Under the pieces are notes generated by a model. That model was not told the origin of the DNA. It made no database searches and saw only the letters and a program-made list of their open reading frames with translations. The translations under genes and the position numbers were made by a program. A DNA stretch of 64,000 bases. Source: CAVQFB01 sp963711675 (GTDB taxonomy: Bacteria; Acidobacteriota; Terriglobia; Terriglobales; Acidobacteriaceae). Positions within the stretch are counted from its first letter, which is position 1, and each line of letters opens with the position of its first letter. Below, one piece after another: positions 8,717 through 18,123 of this stretch. The stretch spans positions 153,487 to 217,486 of the forward strand of contig CAVQFB010000016.1 in the NCBI GenBank assembly GCA_963711675.1, given 5' to 3'.

Positions 8717-8810
8717 GTAAAGAGTCGGTCAACCGGAGTAAAGTTTTGTAAACTGTAGTGTCAACCTTTTGACAATTCTTTACGCCTTACCTCTATGCTG
8801 CTGTTGTAAA
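8717..8810. promoter_or_regulatory. CpxR-type operator region between spy-like and cpxR-like genes
   Basis: An exact GTAAA-N5-GTAAA box lies at 8738-8752 (GTAAAGTTTTGTAAA). Single half-sites flank it: GTAAA at 8717-8721, TTTAC (reverse) at 8779-8783 and GTAAA at 8806-8810. A consensus -35 TTGACA at 8769-8774 with a weak -10 (TATGCT, 8794-8799, spacing 19) points to the regulator gene. GTAAA-N5-GTAAA is the known E. coli CpxR site, so autoregulation plus control of the divergent chaperone is inferred. Confidence 0.7.
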
Positions 8811-8824
8811 AGAGAGTTGTAGGT

Positions 8825-9541
8825 ATGGATCGAATTCTGGTCATCGACGACGACACCGAGCTCTGCAGTTTAGTAGGCGAATACCTGGAGTCGGAGGGCT
8901 ACGAAGCAGAAGCGGTGCACGACGGCGAGCGCGGACTCGAAAAGGCGCTGAGCGGCGAGCACGTGATGGTGGTGCTCGACGTGATGCTGCCCGGCATGAA
9001 TGGCTTCGATGTTCTGCGCCGCATTCGCGATACTTCGCGCATTCCCGTATTGCTGCTCACCGCGCGTGGGCAGGATGTGGATCGCATCGTCGGCCTCGAG
9101 ATCGGCGCCGATGATTATCTTCCGAAGCCTTTCAATCCGCGTGAACTGGTAGCGCGAATCCGCGCAGTTTTGCGGCGTTCGAAGAATGGGGACAAGGGCG
9201 CAGGGCCACCCGAAATTCTGCGAGTCGGTGACGTCGAACTCGATCCGGCAACGCGTACCGTGCGACAGGCCGGACAGGCGTTGGAACTGACGTCGGTTGA
9301 GTTCAATCTGCTGGAGGTGCTGTTGCGGGAAGCGGGTCGTGTAGTGACCCGCGAGCGCTTGGTGAACGCGGTCTTGAGCCGCAAGTTCTCGCCGTTCGAT
9401 CGCAGCATAGACATGCACGTGAGTAAGGTGCGCAAGAAACTCGGAGACTCAGAGGGCGGAGCAGAGCATATAAAGACCGTCCGCGGTGTCGGTTATATCT
9501 TCGCGCGGCCCCGCGAGGTTACACGGAGCGACGCTGGATGA
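8825..9541 (+). CDS. cpxR: Response regulator, OmpR/CpxR-like
   Basis: A 238-residue two-domain regulator. The receiver domain (about 1-115) has the acidic pocket DDD at 8-10, the phospho-acceptor Asp52 in VVLDVMLPGMNGF, the conserved Thr in LLLTARG and the Lys in LPKPFNPREL. The C-terminal winged helix (about 135-228) includes LELTSVEFNLLEVLL and RSIDMHVSKVRKKLGD, typical of OmpR-type DNA binding. The downstream kinase start overlaps the stop (ATGA), so the two are translated together. The neighbouring Spy-like gene and the GTAAA-N5-GTAAA box support a Cpx-like envelope-stress role; the symbol is by this context, not by sequence identity alone. Confidence 0.88.
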   Translation: MDRILVIDDDTELCSLVGEYLESEGYEAEAVHDGERGLEKALSGEHVMVVLDVMLPGMNGFDVLRRIRDTSRIPVLLLTARGQDVDRIVGLEIGADDYLPKPFNPRELVARIRAVLRRSKNGDKGAGPPEILRVGDVELDPATRTVRQAGQALELTSVEFNLLEVLLREAGRVVTRERLVNAVLSRKFSPFDRSIDMHVSKVRKKLGDSEGGAEHIKTVRGVGYIFARPREVTRSDAG

Positions 9542-10956
9542 GAAGTCTCTTCCTGAAGATATTCCTTTCCTTCTGGCTGGCCGAGGCGCTTTTCATTGTC
9601 CTGGCCATCCTCGTGACTCTGGCATTCCGCCCGGCACGCGGTTCTTGGGAGGGACTTCGCGCACGCGCCTTGAACGAGTCCGTGCAAGCTTACCAGCGCG
9701 GTGGTGAGCATGAGGCGCGCCAGTACCTGGAGGATCTGGAACAGTCTCAGCACATCCGTGCTTTTCTTTACGACGAACTTGGAAGCGAGGTTTCCCGGCG
9801 GGCAGCGCCAGAGTGGATCGAACTTGCCGGGCGGGGCAAGCCTGCTCGTCCGCGCGCCTTCCCATGGAATTTTCTGCCCAATCGCGTGCTCGCTCAGGCG
9901 ATCACTGCCGGTGACGGGCACCGCTACATGCTAGTGATCGAACTGCCACCCGGTCCGCGAATTTTCTTCGGGCCGCACGGCTTCCCCGGAGCAGGGTTTC
10001 TGATCGCGCTCATATCGTCTGGTTTGGTCTGCTATGTTCTGGCGCGCTACCTGACGGGCCCGATCGTGCGGCTTCGCTCCGCGACCCAGCGCCTCGCAGC
10101 CGGTGATCTGTCTGCCCGCGCAGGAGGTCTCCCGGTCCGGCGCCGCGATGAGATGGCCGGACTGGTTCGCGATTTCGATGCCATGGCATCAAGGCTGGAA
10201 GCGCTGGTCAACGCTCAATCCCGGCTTCTTAACGATGTTTCCCACGAACTGCGTTCGCCGCTGGCTCGCCTTAGCGTGGCGCTTGGCTTGGCACGCCAAC
10301 GTACCGGGCCGGAAGCCCAAAGCACTCTGGACCGTATCGAGCGCGAAGCGGAGCGGCTGAACGAAATGATCGGCAGGCTCCTGACCATCGCCCGCTTGGA
10401 GAGCGGTGAGGACGGAGGGCAGAAACAGCCGCTCCATTTGGAAGAGCTGGTCCGCGAGATTTCCACGGATGCTGACTTCGAGGCCCAGAGCCGCAACTGC
10501 CGGGTCAAGTGCGTGGTTGAGGAGAACTGCATTGTGGTTGGCAGTGAGTCCTTGCTTCACAGCGCCATTGAAAATGTGATACGGAACGCCACCCGCTATA
10601 CCGGGGAGGGTACGGAAGTTAAAGTGTTACTGGAGAAGGCAAAGGGGACAGGCGAAGGAACTGCCATCTTGCGAGTCCTCGACTCGGGGCCTGGAGTACC
10701 CTCCGAAGCCTTGGACAAACTGTTTCGGCCCTTTTACCGTCTTGACGATGCGCGGAACCCGCAAACCGGAGGGGCCGGATTAGGACTCTCTATTACCGAC
10801 CGAACCGTCCGCCTGCACGGCGGCTCGGTGATTGCCTCTAATCGACCAGAAGGTGGATTGGCCGTCGAGATTCGGCTCCCATTGGCGCCGTCGCCGGTCC
10901 ATGATTCAGTAGAAATCCCCGTGCCTGTTTCCGTGAACGGCGGCGAGGTGCACTGA
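9538..10956 (+). CDS. cpxA: Sensor histidine kinase, CpxA-like
   Basis: A 472-residue membrane kinase. TM1 is at about residues 7-30, a periplasmic sensor of about 120 residues follows, and TM2 is at about 152-170. The HAMP linker (about 170-222) precedes the dimerisation domain with phospho-acceptor His236 in NDVSHELRSPLARL. The ATP domain shows the N box (ENVIRNATRYT), G1 (VLDSGPGVP), F box (LFRPFYRLDDARN) and G2 (GGAGLGLSI). The start overlaps the regulator stop by 4 bp. It presumably senses envelope damage and phosphorylates the adjacent regulator. No frameshift is seen here, unlike in several genes further along. Confidence 0.9.
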   Translation: MRSLFLKIFLSFWLAEALFIVLAILVTLAFRPARGSWEGLRARALNESVQAYQRGGEHEARQYLEDLEQSQHIRAFLYDELGSEVSRRAAPEWIELAGRGKPARPRAFPWNFLPNRVLAQAITAGDGHRYMLVIELPPGPRIFFGPHGFPGAGFLIALISSGLVCYVLARYLTGPIVRLRSATQRLAAGDLSARAGGLPVRRRDEMAGLVRDFDAMASRLEALVNAQSRLLNDVSHELRSPLARLSVALGLARQRTGPEAQSTLDRIEREAERLNEMIGRLLTIARLESGEDGGQKQPLHLEELVREISTDADFEAQSRNCRVKCVVEENCIVVGSESLLHSAIENVIRNATRYTGEGTEVKVLLEKAKGTGEGTAILRVLDSGPGVPSEALDKLFRPFYRLDDARNPQTGGAGLGLSITDRTVRLHGGSVIASNRPEGGLAVEIRLPLAPSPVHDSVEIPVPVSVNGGEVH

Positions 10957-11149
10957 TCTCTCAATCTGTAGGCACAGGCAACTTCCTTCCCGCCCCTTGG
11001 TTCCAACTATCTTCAATGTTCCGGCGGCCTTGAAAGTTTGCTCTTCGCGGTTATTCCTGATACACAAATGAGGGTAAATAATCCTTCCATCTGACCGAAG
11101 CAGGGCGATTTAGCCCGTTTGCGCCCACGAGGAGGGGCAGGGAGACCGA

Positions 11150-12319
11150 ATGTCAATCAAGTTCCGTGGATTCGCCGGAATGGCGACTGTGATCGCCACA
11201 GGCCTTTCTCTCATCAGTTGTGGCACCAGCTCGAGAACATCGAATATTCTTCTCGCGACCAGCCAGGGAGCTACGCTAATCGACTCGTTTGGCGTGAACC
11301 TCAATACTGGCGTTCTGACCCAGATTCATACGGCTGGCCAGGTGCCCTCCGGAACATCTCCCTCCGCCATCATTATCGATTCCACTGGCAGTACCGCCTA
11401 CGTCGCCAATTTCTCGATCGCCACTCCCACCACCAGTCCCGGCACTATCTCAGCCTACACCGTAAAGTCCGATGGAACATTGGCCACCACTGGCAGCAAC
11501 ACCGCCACGGGAGCAAACCCCATCGCCATGACCATGGACCCCAGCGGCAAGTTTCTCTTCGTGGTGAACCAGGGATCCAACAATGTGTCTGTGTACTCCA
11601 TTGGATCGCCAGGCAGCCTGACGGAAGTCGGTGGGTCGCCGTTTGCGACTGGAACCGCTCCTCTTCCTCCGTCCAATGCCTTGCCGGCGCCAGCCGGGGT
11701 GGCCGTCTCGACCGGGAACTTCGTCTACGTTTCGAACCAGGGGCAGGATACGATTTCCGCGTTTACCCTTAACACGACTTCCGGCGCGCTCACCCCTGTT
11801 GCCGGCTCTCCCTTTGCGGCGGGTACCTCGCCCTCTGGGCTAACCGCGCTGCTCACGACCTCGAACGTGAGTGTGCTCTTCTCCACGAATCAGGGCTCCA
11901 ATAACGTTAGCGTGTTCAATATCAACACCGACGGCAGCCTCACCGAGGTGACAGGATCCCCATACTCGGCTGGCCTGGGGCCAATCGCCGCGATCACGGA
12001 TCCCACGAGGACATTCCTTTACGTTGCGGATAGAGCTTCGAACCAGATCTCCAGTTACAAGGTGAGTCCTGGCACGGGTGCGCTCACGGCTCTCTCGCCG
12101 CCGACGGCCTCTACCGGGACCAATCCCGTGGGATTGGCGTTCCAGCCTGGCGGCAACGGTTGCACTGGCGACGCCTGTATGACCAACTTCCTGTACGTCG
12201 TCAACATCGGAAACAACACCATTTCTGGCTTCCAAATGACCGCCCAATCCGGAGCCCTTGCTCCGCTGGCTCCGGTGGCAACCACGGACGCGCAACCATC
12301 GGGCATCGCGGTGAAGTAA
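11150..12319 (+). CDS. Beta-propeller lipoprotein (YVTN/lactonase-like repeats)
   Basis: A 389-residue exported protein with a lipobox ending at LSLISC, so it is probably anchored to a membrane. The mature part is a seven-bladed propeller of the lactonase/YVTN kind, with blades marked by STAYVANFS, GKFLFVVNQGSNNVSVY, NFVYVSNQGQDTISAF, VLFSTNQGSNNVSVF, TFLYVADRASNQISSY and NFLYVVNIGNNTISGF. Such proteins are abundant in Acidobacteria; true 6-phosphogluconolactonase activity is doubtful without the family's catalytic residues. A GGAGGGGCAGGG stretch precedes the ATG. It converges with the LptFG gene. Confidence 0.8.
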   Translation: MSIKFRGFAGMATVIATGLSLISCGTSSRTSNILLATSQGATLIDSFGVNLNTGVLTQIHTAGQVPSGTSPSAIIIDSTGSTAYVANFSIATPTTSPGTISAYTVKSDGTLATTGSNTATGANPIAMTMDPSGKFLFVVNQGSNNVSVYSIGSPGSLTEVGGSPFATGTAPLPPSNALPAPAGVAVSTGNFVYVSNQGQDTISAFTLNTTSGALTPVAGSPFAAGTSPSGLTALLTTSNVSVLFSTNQGSNNVSVFNINTDGSLTEVTGSPYSAGLGPIAAITDPTRTFLYVADRASNQISSYKVSPGTGALTALSPPTASTGTNPVGLAFQPGGNGCTGDACMTNFLYVVNIGNNTISGFQMTAQSGALAPLAPVATTDAQPSGIAVK

Positions 12320-12341
12320 CGTGTGGGTGTGATGGAACCGT

Positions 12342-14675
12342 CTAGGTGGGAACTTTCAGAATCAGATATCCTCCGACCAACCCGAAAATCAGGTCGGGAG
12401 ACCATGCCGCCAAAGCGGGTGGTAGCTGGCTCAAGTTACCCATTGCCTCGAACAGCCGTGAGGTGACGGTATACACCACTGCTATTCCCACGGCTGTTGC
12501 CACGCCCGCAATCGCTCCTCGCTTCCCCGTCGACAACGAGAAAGGGACACCCAGTATCGCCATCACCAGCGTGATCAGGGGGAAGGCCAGTTTCTCATGC
12601 AGCTGTACCCTCAACCGCACGACATCGAACCCGCTCTGCTGCAGGTCGTGAATGTAGCGGCGCAGCTCTTCGTACGTCATCTCGGATGACTGCTCGACCT
12701 TCTTCTTGAAGTAGGTGGGCGGCTCGTCGAGTTGCGGGAAGGTGGCGACATCGAATTGCCGGTAATTCTGAATGGCCACGCCCTTCAATTCGCGATCCCA
12801 GCCCTGTTCGTACACCCAGCGCTCCAGCGAATCGGTCCAGTGCGCTCGTTGTGCCTGAACGCGGCGGGTAATTTCGAAGGTGTGCGGATCGAATTGAAAA
12901 ACTGAAATGCTCGCGAACTGGTCGCGATCCGGATCGAAGAATTGATAGTAGTAAATGTCTGAATTCTGGCCGAAGATCCACTTCCGGTCCGGCTGCAGGT
13001 AAGTTTGAGCCGGCTTACCCTTGATACGGTTGCGCAACGCGTCCTGCCGCCGGTTGGTGCGAGGCAGATACCACTGGTCGGAAAAGAACAGCCCTGCTGC
13101 CACGATCGCCGAGGCGAGTAAAACGGGCACGATAATACGGTAAATACTGATCCCAGTGGCCTTGATCGCGGTAATCTCATTCGCCCGCTGCATCACTCCG
13201 AACGTGATCAGCACCGCCAGCAGCATCGCCAGGGGAGTGATGTTGTAAAGGAAATACGGCGAGACATTGAGCAGGTATTCCCCAACCACCAGCGGCGATA
13301 CCTGGTTGCGCAGGATGTCCCCCAGCAGCTCGAATAACGTAAACACGAGCAGCAACATCAGGAACGTGCCCACGATCATTCCCAGGTAGACGACGAAATC
13401 GCGCAGGATGTAGTCGTCCAGCGTCGTAGGGAAGCGGGCAAAGAAAACCCGGTATCGCGACGCAGCGCGTTCAAATGGATCCTTCCTTCGGCGGGATGTC
13501 GAAATGAAGTCTCCGCACTTCTGCAACGCCTTGATCAGATATCCCCAGGCCGTGCGCACCGAGGAAATCTCAATCGGCCGGCGTTCTGCCTGCCACAGCA
13601 AAAGCGCGCCACCCACAAAGAAGAGGATATCGGCCAGCCATACTCCGAAAGCTGGCGACACCTTGCCCTGGCGCGCGAGAGATACTCCAATCAGGGACGC
13701 CGAGTAGTAGCCGAAGACCAGAACGATGGTGAGCACAAAGCCCGCAGACTTGCCGCCCTTCTTCGACGAGAGGCCGAGCGGAATTCCGACCAGCGCCAAC
13801 ACGATGCACGCCGTCGGCAGCGCCAGCCGGCCCCAGAATTCGATCATGTACCAGCGCCCCAGAATGGGATCGACCCGCCCCGATTGCCGCCACAAATCCC
13901 ACGTTCCCAACTCCCCGATCGTGGCCGGTTCGCGCTCCTGCTTGTTCTCGGCGTTGGGCACATCGATCGGGATGTCGGTCTGCTGGAAGGTCGATATCTG
14001 ATAGTGCTCGGGCTGCTTCGCGTCCGACTCGTGGGTCGCCCCGTTCGTGAGGTGGAGGTGAAGCAGATCGGGCCCTTCGCTTACCAGAATCCCTTCCTGC
14101 GCCAGCGTAATGCGCGGCGTGGCAGGGTCGCTTATGTCGGCCAGAAAGACGCCCTTCCAAACCGCAGCCCCCGATGCGCTCTTCACGTCCTGCACATACA
14201 GGACAAACTTGGGGAAGCCTTCGTAGAAAACTCGTGGCTGCACTTCGAAGGAAACCTGGGATGTCTTCAGCCTGTCCTGCAGGTGTCCTAGAGCAGCTTT
14301 TGATTGCGGTGCGATGTATACGCTGTTCACCATGGCCAGCAGCCACGCAGCGATCACGAAAATGGAGATGACTCGAAGAAAGGTCCACACGCCGATGCCG
14401 CTGGCCCGCATCGCGGTGATTTCGCTGTCGGCAGCAAGCCGGCTAAGCCCGATCAGGATGCCTACCAACACGCCCATCGGGATCGTGTAGGTCAGCGCGA
14501 CCGGAACAGTGAAGAAGAAGATTTCGGCCACGCTGGGCAGCGGAGCGCTATTCCGAACTACCAGTTCAAGGATTCGCCCCAGGTCGCGGGTGAACAGGAC
14601 GAACGTGAAGATCGTCGCGCCGATCGCAGCGTGCGATACCACCTCGCGCAATATGTAGCGGGTGAGGATCCGCAT
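12342..14675 (-). CDS. LPS export permease, LptF-LptG fusion
   Basis: A 777-residue protein with two consecutive LptF/LptG (YjgP/YjgQ) permease units. The first (about 1-370) begins MRILTRYILREVVSHA and has the helix pattern PVALTYTIPMGVLVGILIG; the second (about 405-777) begins LDDYILRDFVVYLGMIVGTF and repeats the pattern with NITPLAMLLAVLITFGVM. Each unit has its own jellyroll-like periplasmic insert. In most bacteria LptF and LptG are separate proteins of about 360 residues that pair in the LptB2FG complex, extracting LPS from the inner membrane. The open frame extends upstream, but the family N-terminus fits the ATG at 14675. LptB and LptC are not nearby. Confidence 0.9.
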   Translation of the reverse strand: MRILTRYILREVVSHAAIGATIFTFVLFTRDLGRILELVVRNSAPLPSVAEIFFFTVPVALTYTIPMGVLVGILIGLSRLAADSEITAMRASGIGVWTFLRVISIFVIAAWLLAMVNSVYIAPQSKAALGHLQDRLKTSQVSFEVQPRVFYEGFPKFVLYVQDVKSASGAAVWKGVFLADISDPATPRITLAQEGILVSEGPDLLHLHLTNGATHESDAKQPEHYQISTFQQTDIPIDVPNAENKQEREPATIGELGTWDLWRQSGRVDPILGRWYMIEFWGRLALPTACIVLALVGIPLGLSSKKGGKSAGFVLTIVLVFGYYSASLIGVSLARQGKVSPAFGVWLADILFFVGGALLLWQAERRPIEISSVRTAWGYLIKALQKCGDFISTSRRRKDPFERAASRYRVFFARFPTTLDDYILRDFVVYLGMIVGTFLMLLLVFTLFELLGDILRNQVSPLVVGEYLLNVSPYFLYNITPLAMLLAVLITFGVMQRANEITAIKATGISIYRIIVPVLLASAIVAAGLFFSDQWYLPRTNRRQDALRNRIKGKPAQTYLQPDRKWIFGQNSDIYYYQFFDPDRDQFASISVFQFDPHTFEITRRVQAQRAHWTDSLERWVYEQGWDRELKGVAIQNYRQFDVATFPQLDEPPTYFKKKVEQSSEMTYEELRRYIHDLQQSGFDVVRLRVQLHEKLAFPLITLVMAILGVPFSLSTGKRGAIAGVATAVGIAVVYTVTSRLFEAMGNLSQLPPALAAWSPDLIFGLVGGYLILKVPT

Positions 14676-14783
14676 GGAAGCCCGGCGTGCCGAGACTACG
14701 AAAAGTCTAGCACGGTGGCGGAACAGCGCCTCAGGGTGGGAAATCCTCACGATGACGTCCAGGCTAGAAATGACGAAGGCTCC

Positions 14784-14789
14784 TATAAT
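14784..14789 (+). promoter_or_regulatory. -10 box TATAAT upstream of the TPR gene
   Basis: A consensus TATAAT lies 20 nt before the ATG at 14810, with GGAGGAG as ribosome site between them. No clear -35 is seen. The leader would be very short. Confidence 0.4.
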
Positions 14790-14809
14790 CCTCAAGGCTG
14801 GAGGAGCGA

Positions 14810-16435
14810 ATGGTCAGGGCGAGAGTCATTGCAGGATTTGTAGCGACGCTACTGGCAGCGAATGGCGTGGCTCAAGAGCATCAGCACGGGAATGACGAGA
14901 AGTTGGGAATCGTGCACTTTGCCACGTCGTGCAACCAGGCGGCGCAGAAGGAATTCGACCGGGCGGTAGCTCTGCTGCACTCCTTTCAGTTCAGCAAAGC
15001 GATCCAGGGATTCAACGCGGCCCTGAAGAGCGACCCGACGTGCGGAATTGCGTACTGGGGTATCGCGCTGAGTCAGTGGAGTAACCCCTTCGCGGCGGGG
15101 ATGAAAGACAGGGGACAGTTGCAAGCGGGGAGAGAAAGCGCGGAGCGCGGCAAAGCTGCAGGTGCTAAGACCGAGCGCGAGCGGGCGTACATCGGGGCTG
15201 TCGACAAGCTGTACAGCGATTTCGAGGCCACGCCGCAGCAAGCCCGTTTGATCGCCTACCGCGACGCCATGGAAGCGGTTGCGGCCAAATATCCCGAGGA
15301 CCACGAGGCGCAGATATTCTACGCGCTTTCGCTCGCGGCGTCGGAAGATCCGGCGGACAAGAGTTATGCCGCACGGCTCAAAGCAGGGGCGATTCTCGAT
15401 AGACTGTTTGAAGAAGAGCCCTCGCATCCGGGACTGGCGCACTACATCATCCACACGTACGATGTGCCGGCGCTGGCGCCGCGAGCCCTCAGTGCGGCCA
15501 GGCGATATTCGGAGATTGCGCCAGATGCCCCGCACGCCTTGCACATGCCATCGCATACCTTCACTCGCACCGGCTATTGGCAGGACTCCATCGACAGCAA
15601 TGTGGCGGCGGCAGCGGCCGCGAAGCGCGAGGGACAGACGGCGGAGGAGTTGCATGCCAGCGACTACCAAATTTACGCCTACCTGCAAACGGGACAGGAC
15701 GAGGCGGCGAGTCGCCTGTTGACTTCCTTGCCCGAGATGGCATCGCGCTTCGATCCCAAAGCGGTGATCGGCGGTGCCGGCGGCCCCTCGGCAGGCTACT
15801 TCGCTCTGGCGGCGATTCCGGCGCGATACGCGCTGGAACGTCAGGATTGGAAGCAGGCGGCACAACTCGCCCCGAGAGAGACACCATTTCCTTATACCGA
15901 GGCCATGACTTGGTTCGCCCGCGGATTAGGCGCATCCCGCCTGGGGCAAGTTCAGAGGACGCGCGAGTCGGCGACAGCGCTTAGGCAGATTCGGGAACGA
16001 CTGTTGGCAGCTGCTGAAAACTACTGGGCGCGGCAGGTGGAAATCCAGGAACTTGAGGTCGAGGCATGGGCAGCGCTCGCGGAGGACAAAAAAGATGAAG
16101 CCCTGCGGCAGATGAAGAGGGCGGCGGAGCTGGAGGATGGAACTGAGAAGAGCGCCGTGACTCCAGGACCGCTGGCCCCCGCGCGCGAGCTAATGGGGGA
16201 GATGTTGCTGGAGATGAATGAGCCGGCGCAGGCGCTGGAGCAATTTGCGGCAACGCTGATAAAAGAGCCGGAACGCTTCCGAGCACTTTATGGAGCGGCG
16301 CGAGCTGCGCAGCTCAGCGGAAATCGCTCGGCGAGTCAGGGATATTTTCGCCAGCTGCTGAAGGTTTGCGAGCATGCGGACAAACCAGGAAGGCCCGAGA
16401 TCCTCCAAGCCAAGACGGCGATTTCGCAGAACTAG
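14810..16435 (+). CDS. Secreted tetratricopeptide-repeat protein
   Basis: A 541-residue exported protein. The signal peptide ends at GVAQ (about residue 22) and is followed by the His-rich EHQHGNDEK. The rest is helical and repeat-rich with TPR-like units, for example FDRAVALLHSFQFSKAIQGF with AALKSDPTCGIAYWGIALSQ, and near the C-terminus MNEPAQALEQFAATLIKEPE with FRALYGAARAAQLSGN. TPR arrays mediate protein-protein contacts; a partner cannot be named. GGAGGAG lies just before the ATG and a TATAAT further up. It is divergent from the LptFG gene, sharing a 134-bp intergenic region. Confidence 0.8.
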   Translation: MVRARVIAGFVATLLAANGVAQEHQHGNDEKLGIVHFATSCNQAAQKEFDRAVALLHSFQFSKAIQGFNAALKSDPTCGIAYWGIALSQWSNPFAAGMKDRGQLQAGRESAERGKAAGAKTERERAYIGAVDKLYSDFEATPQQARLIAYRDAMEAVAAKYPEDHEAQIFYALSLAASEDPADKSYAARLKAGAILDRLFEEEPSHPGLAHYIIHTYDVPALAPRALSAARRYSEIAPDAPHALHMPSHTFTRTGYWQDSIDSNVAAAAAAKREGQTAEELHASDYQIYAYLQTGQDEAASRLLTSLPEMASRFDPKAVIGGAGGPSAGYFALAAIPARYALERQDWKQAAQLAPRETPFPYTEAMTWFARGLGASRLGQVQRTRESATALRQIRERLLAAAENYWARQVEIQELEVEAWAALAEDKKDEALRQMKRAAELEDGTEKSAVTPGPLAPARELMGEMLLEMNEPAQALEQFAATLIKEPERFRALYGAARAAQLSGNRSASQGYFRQLLKVCEHADKPGRPEILQAKTAISQN

Positions 16436-16617
16436 TTCCGCGCTTGAAGTAATGCCATCAGTTCGACGGTCGGGCAGGACTGACCATAAGTAATTCCAAC
16501 AGGTTGAATTCGGGGGTAGCTGGATATTTGCTTTGCCTCGCTCATTCGTTGCACAATGCCACGCCCGAGATTTGTCGGGCTACAAGGTTCTGCAACTCCG
16601 TACGATCGGATGGTGAA

Positions 16618-18072
16618 ATGATTCTTCGCCGCTTTTTCGCTGTTCTTCTCGTCTCAGCCTGCATCCTTACCGTTTCCGCCTAGCAAACTGGTGATCTTCA
16701 GCAGACCACGTCCCAGCTCGCTGCTTCCATCTACACCGGACCGTCAATGAAGACGCTACGGAACCTGACCGACGGAATCGGCGGCCGGCTCAGCGGATCG
16801 CCTGCGCACAATCGTGCTGCGGAATGGGCCCAGGAACAATTTCGCGCTGCTGGCGTCCCTAACGTCCATATGGAATCATTTACCATCGCCAACGGCTGGC
16901 TGCGGGGAACTGCCCATGCAGAGATGATTGCTCCGTTCGCGCGCACATTGCACATCGACTCTCTCGGATGGGCTCCGTCGACGCCGGCAGGGGGCGTCAA
17001 AGGCGAACTGTTCGTGGTCGACGACCTTTCCCTGGACAGCCTCAAGCCCCATGCCGGCCAGATCAAGGGAAAAATCGTCTTGCTCGACACAGCCAAAATC
17101 TTTGCCGATGGCTACGTCAAAGTCATGCCCTTGCTCGATCCCGCATACGAATTTTTTCACGAGAATGGAGTGGAAGCGATCCTCTTCCCTGATCGCGAGC
17201 TGAGTAATGTTCGGAACGCACACAGTGCGGATTGGGGCGCCAAACTGAATCCCCTGCCCGCCGGTGAACTGGGCATGGAAGACGCTAAGTTGGTCCGCAG
17301 GCTCCTGGAGCAAGGGCCCGTCACCATCCAATACGAAGCAGACAATAAGATCGCGGGTCCGACCTCGGTCAGAAATGTGATCGCGGAAATCCGTGGCAGT
17401 GAGCGCCCGGACGAGTGGATTCTCATCGGCGCGCACCTGGACTCCTGGGACTTCGCCACCGGCGCGCAGGACAATGGCACCGGATCGGTCAGCGTCATCG
17501 AAGTCGCTCGCGCCCTTGCCGCACTGGGCAAACCGCTACGCCGCAGCGTTCGTTTTGCTCTGTGGGGAGGCGAGGAACAAGGCCTGCTTGGCTCTTATGC
17601 CTACTCCCAGGCTCATCTCAAAGAGATGGAGAAGTGCGTCGCTGTCCTGAATACCGACAACGGCGCTGGGCATCCGAAGGGCTGGAAGGTGGAAGGCCGC
17701 AAGGATTTGCGTGACGCCATGCAACCTCTGAGCGACTCACTGCTCAAGGATATTGGTGGGGGCGGCCTCTCGATGGAAGTCACCTACGACACCGATCATG
17801 GTCCATTTGTGCTGCAGGGGATTCCCGCCCTTGATCTGTGGGTCGACATGTCGCACTACGGCGAGATTCACCACAAGTCGAGCGACACCTTCGACAAGGT
17901 CGATCCCGTCGACTTCAAAGCGGGAGAGGCAATCGTGGCCGTCACCGCCTACACTGTCGCCCAGCAGGAGAAGCCGATCGCATCGCATATCAGTCACGAG
18001 GAAGTTGGCGAGATTATCAAGAAGGCTGGATTGACAGAGATGCTGACCATGGTCGGCCAGTGGAAGCCGTGA
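16618..18072 (+). CDS. M28-family metallopeptidase with PA domain, interrupted by an in-frame TAG
   Basis: A secreted aminopeptidase/glutamate-carboxypeptidase-like enzyme of about 484 residues. The zinc ligands and base are visible: the HLDSWD His/Asp, the DNGTG Asp, the GGEEQG Glu pair, the NTDNG Asp and the DTDHGPF His. A protease-associated domain is inserted at about residues 100-230. An uninterrupted frame from an internal ATG (16747) gives 441 residues, but the natural start is the ATG at 16618, which encodes a clear signal peptide (ILRRFFAVLLVSACILTVSA). Codon 22, at 16681-16683, is TAG exactly where the A-Q signal junction is expected, so a CAG to TAG change is likely. Whether this is a real nonsense mutation or a sequence error is open. 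Confidence 0.82.
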
Positions 18073-18123
18073 ACTATCAGAAAGCAGCGAGCAGCCCGAA
18101 GATGGAAAGACCTCACTGACCGA

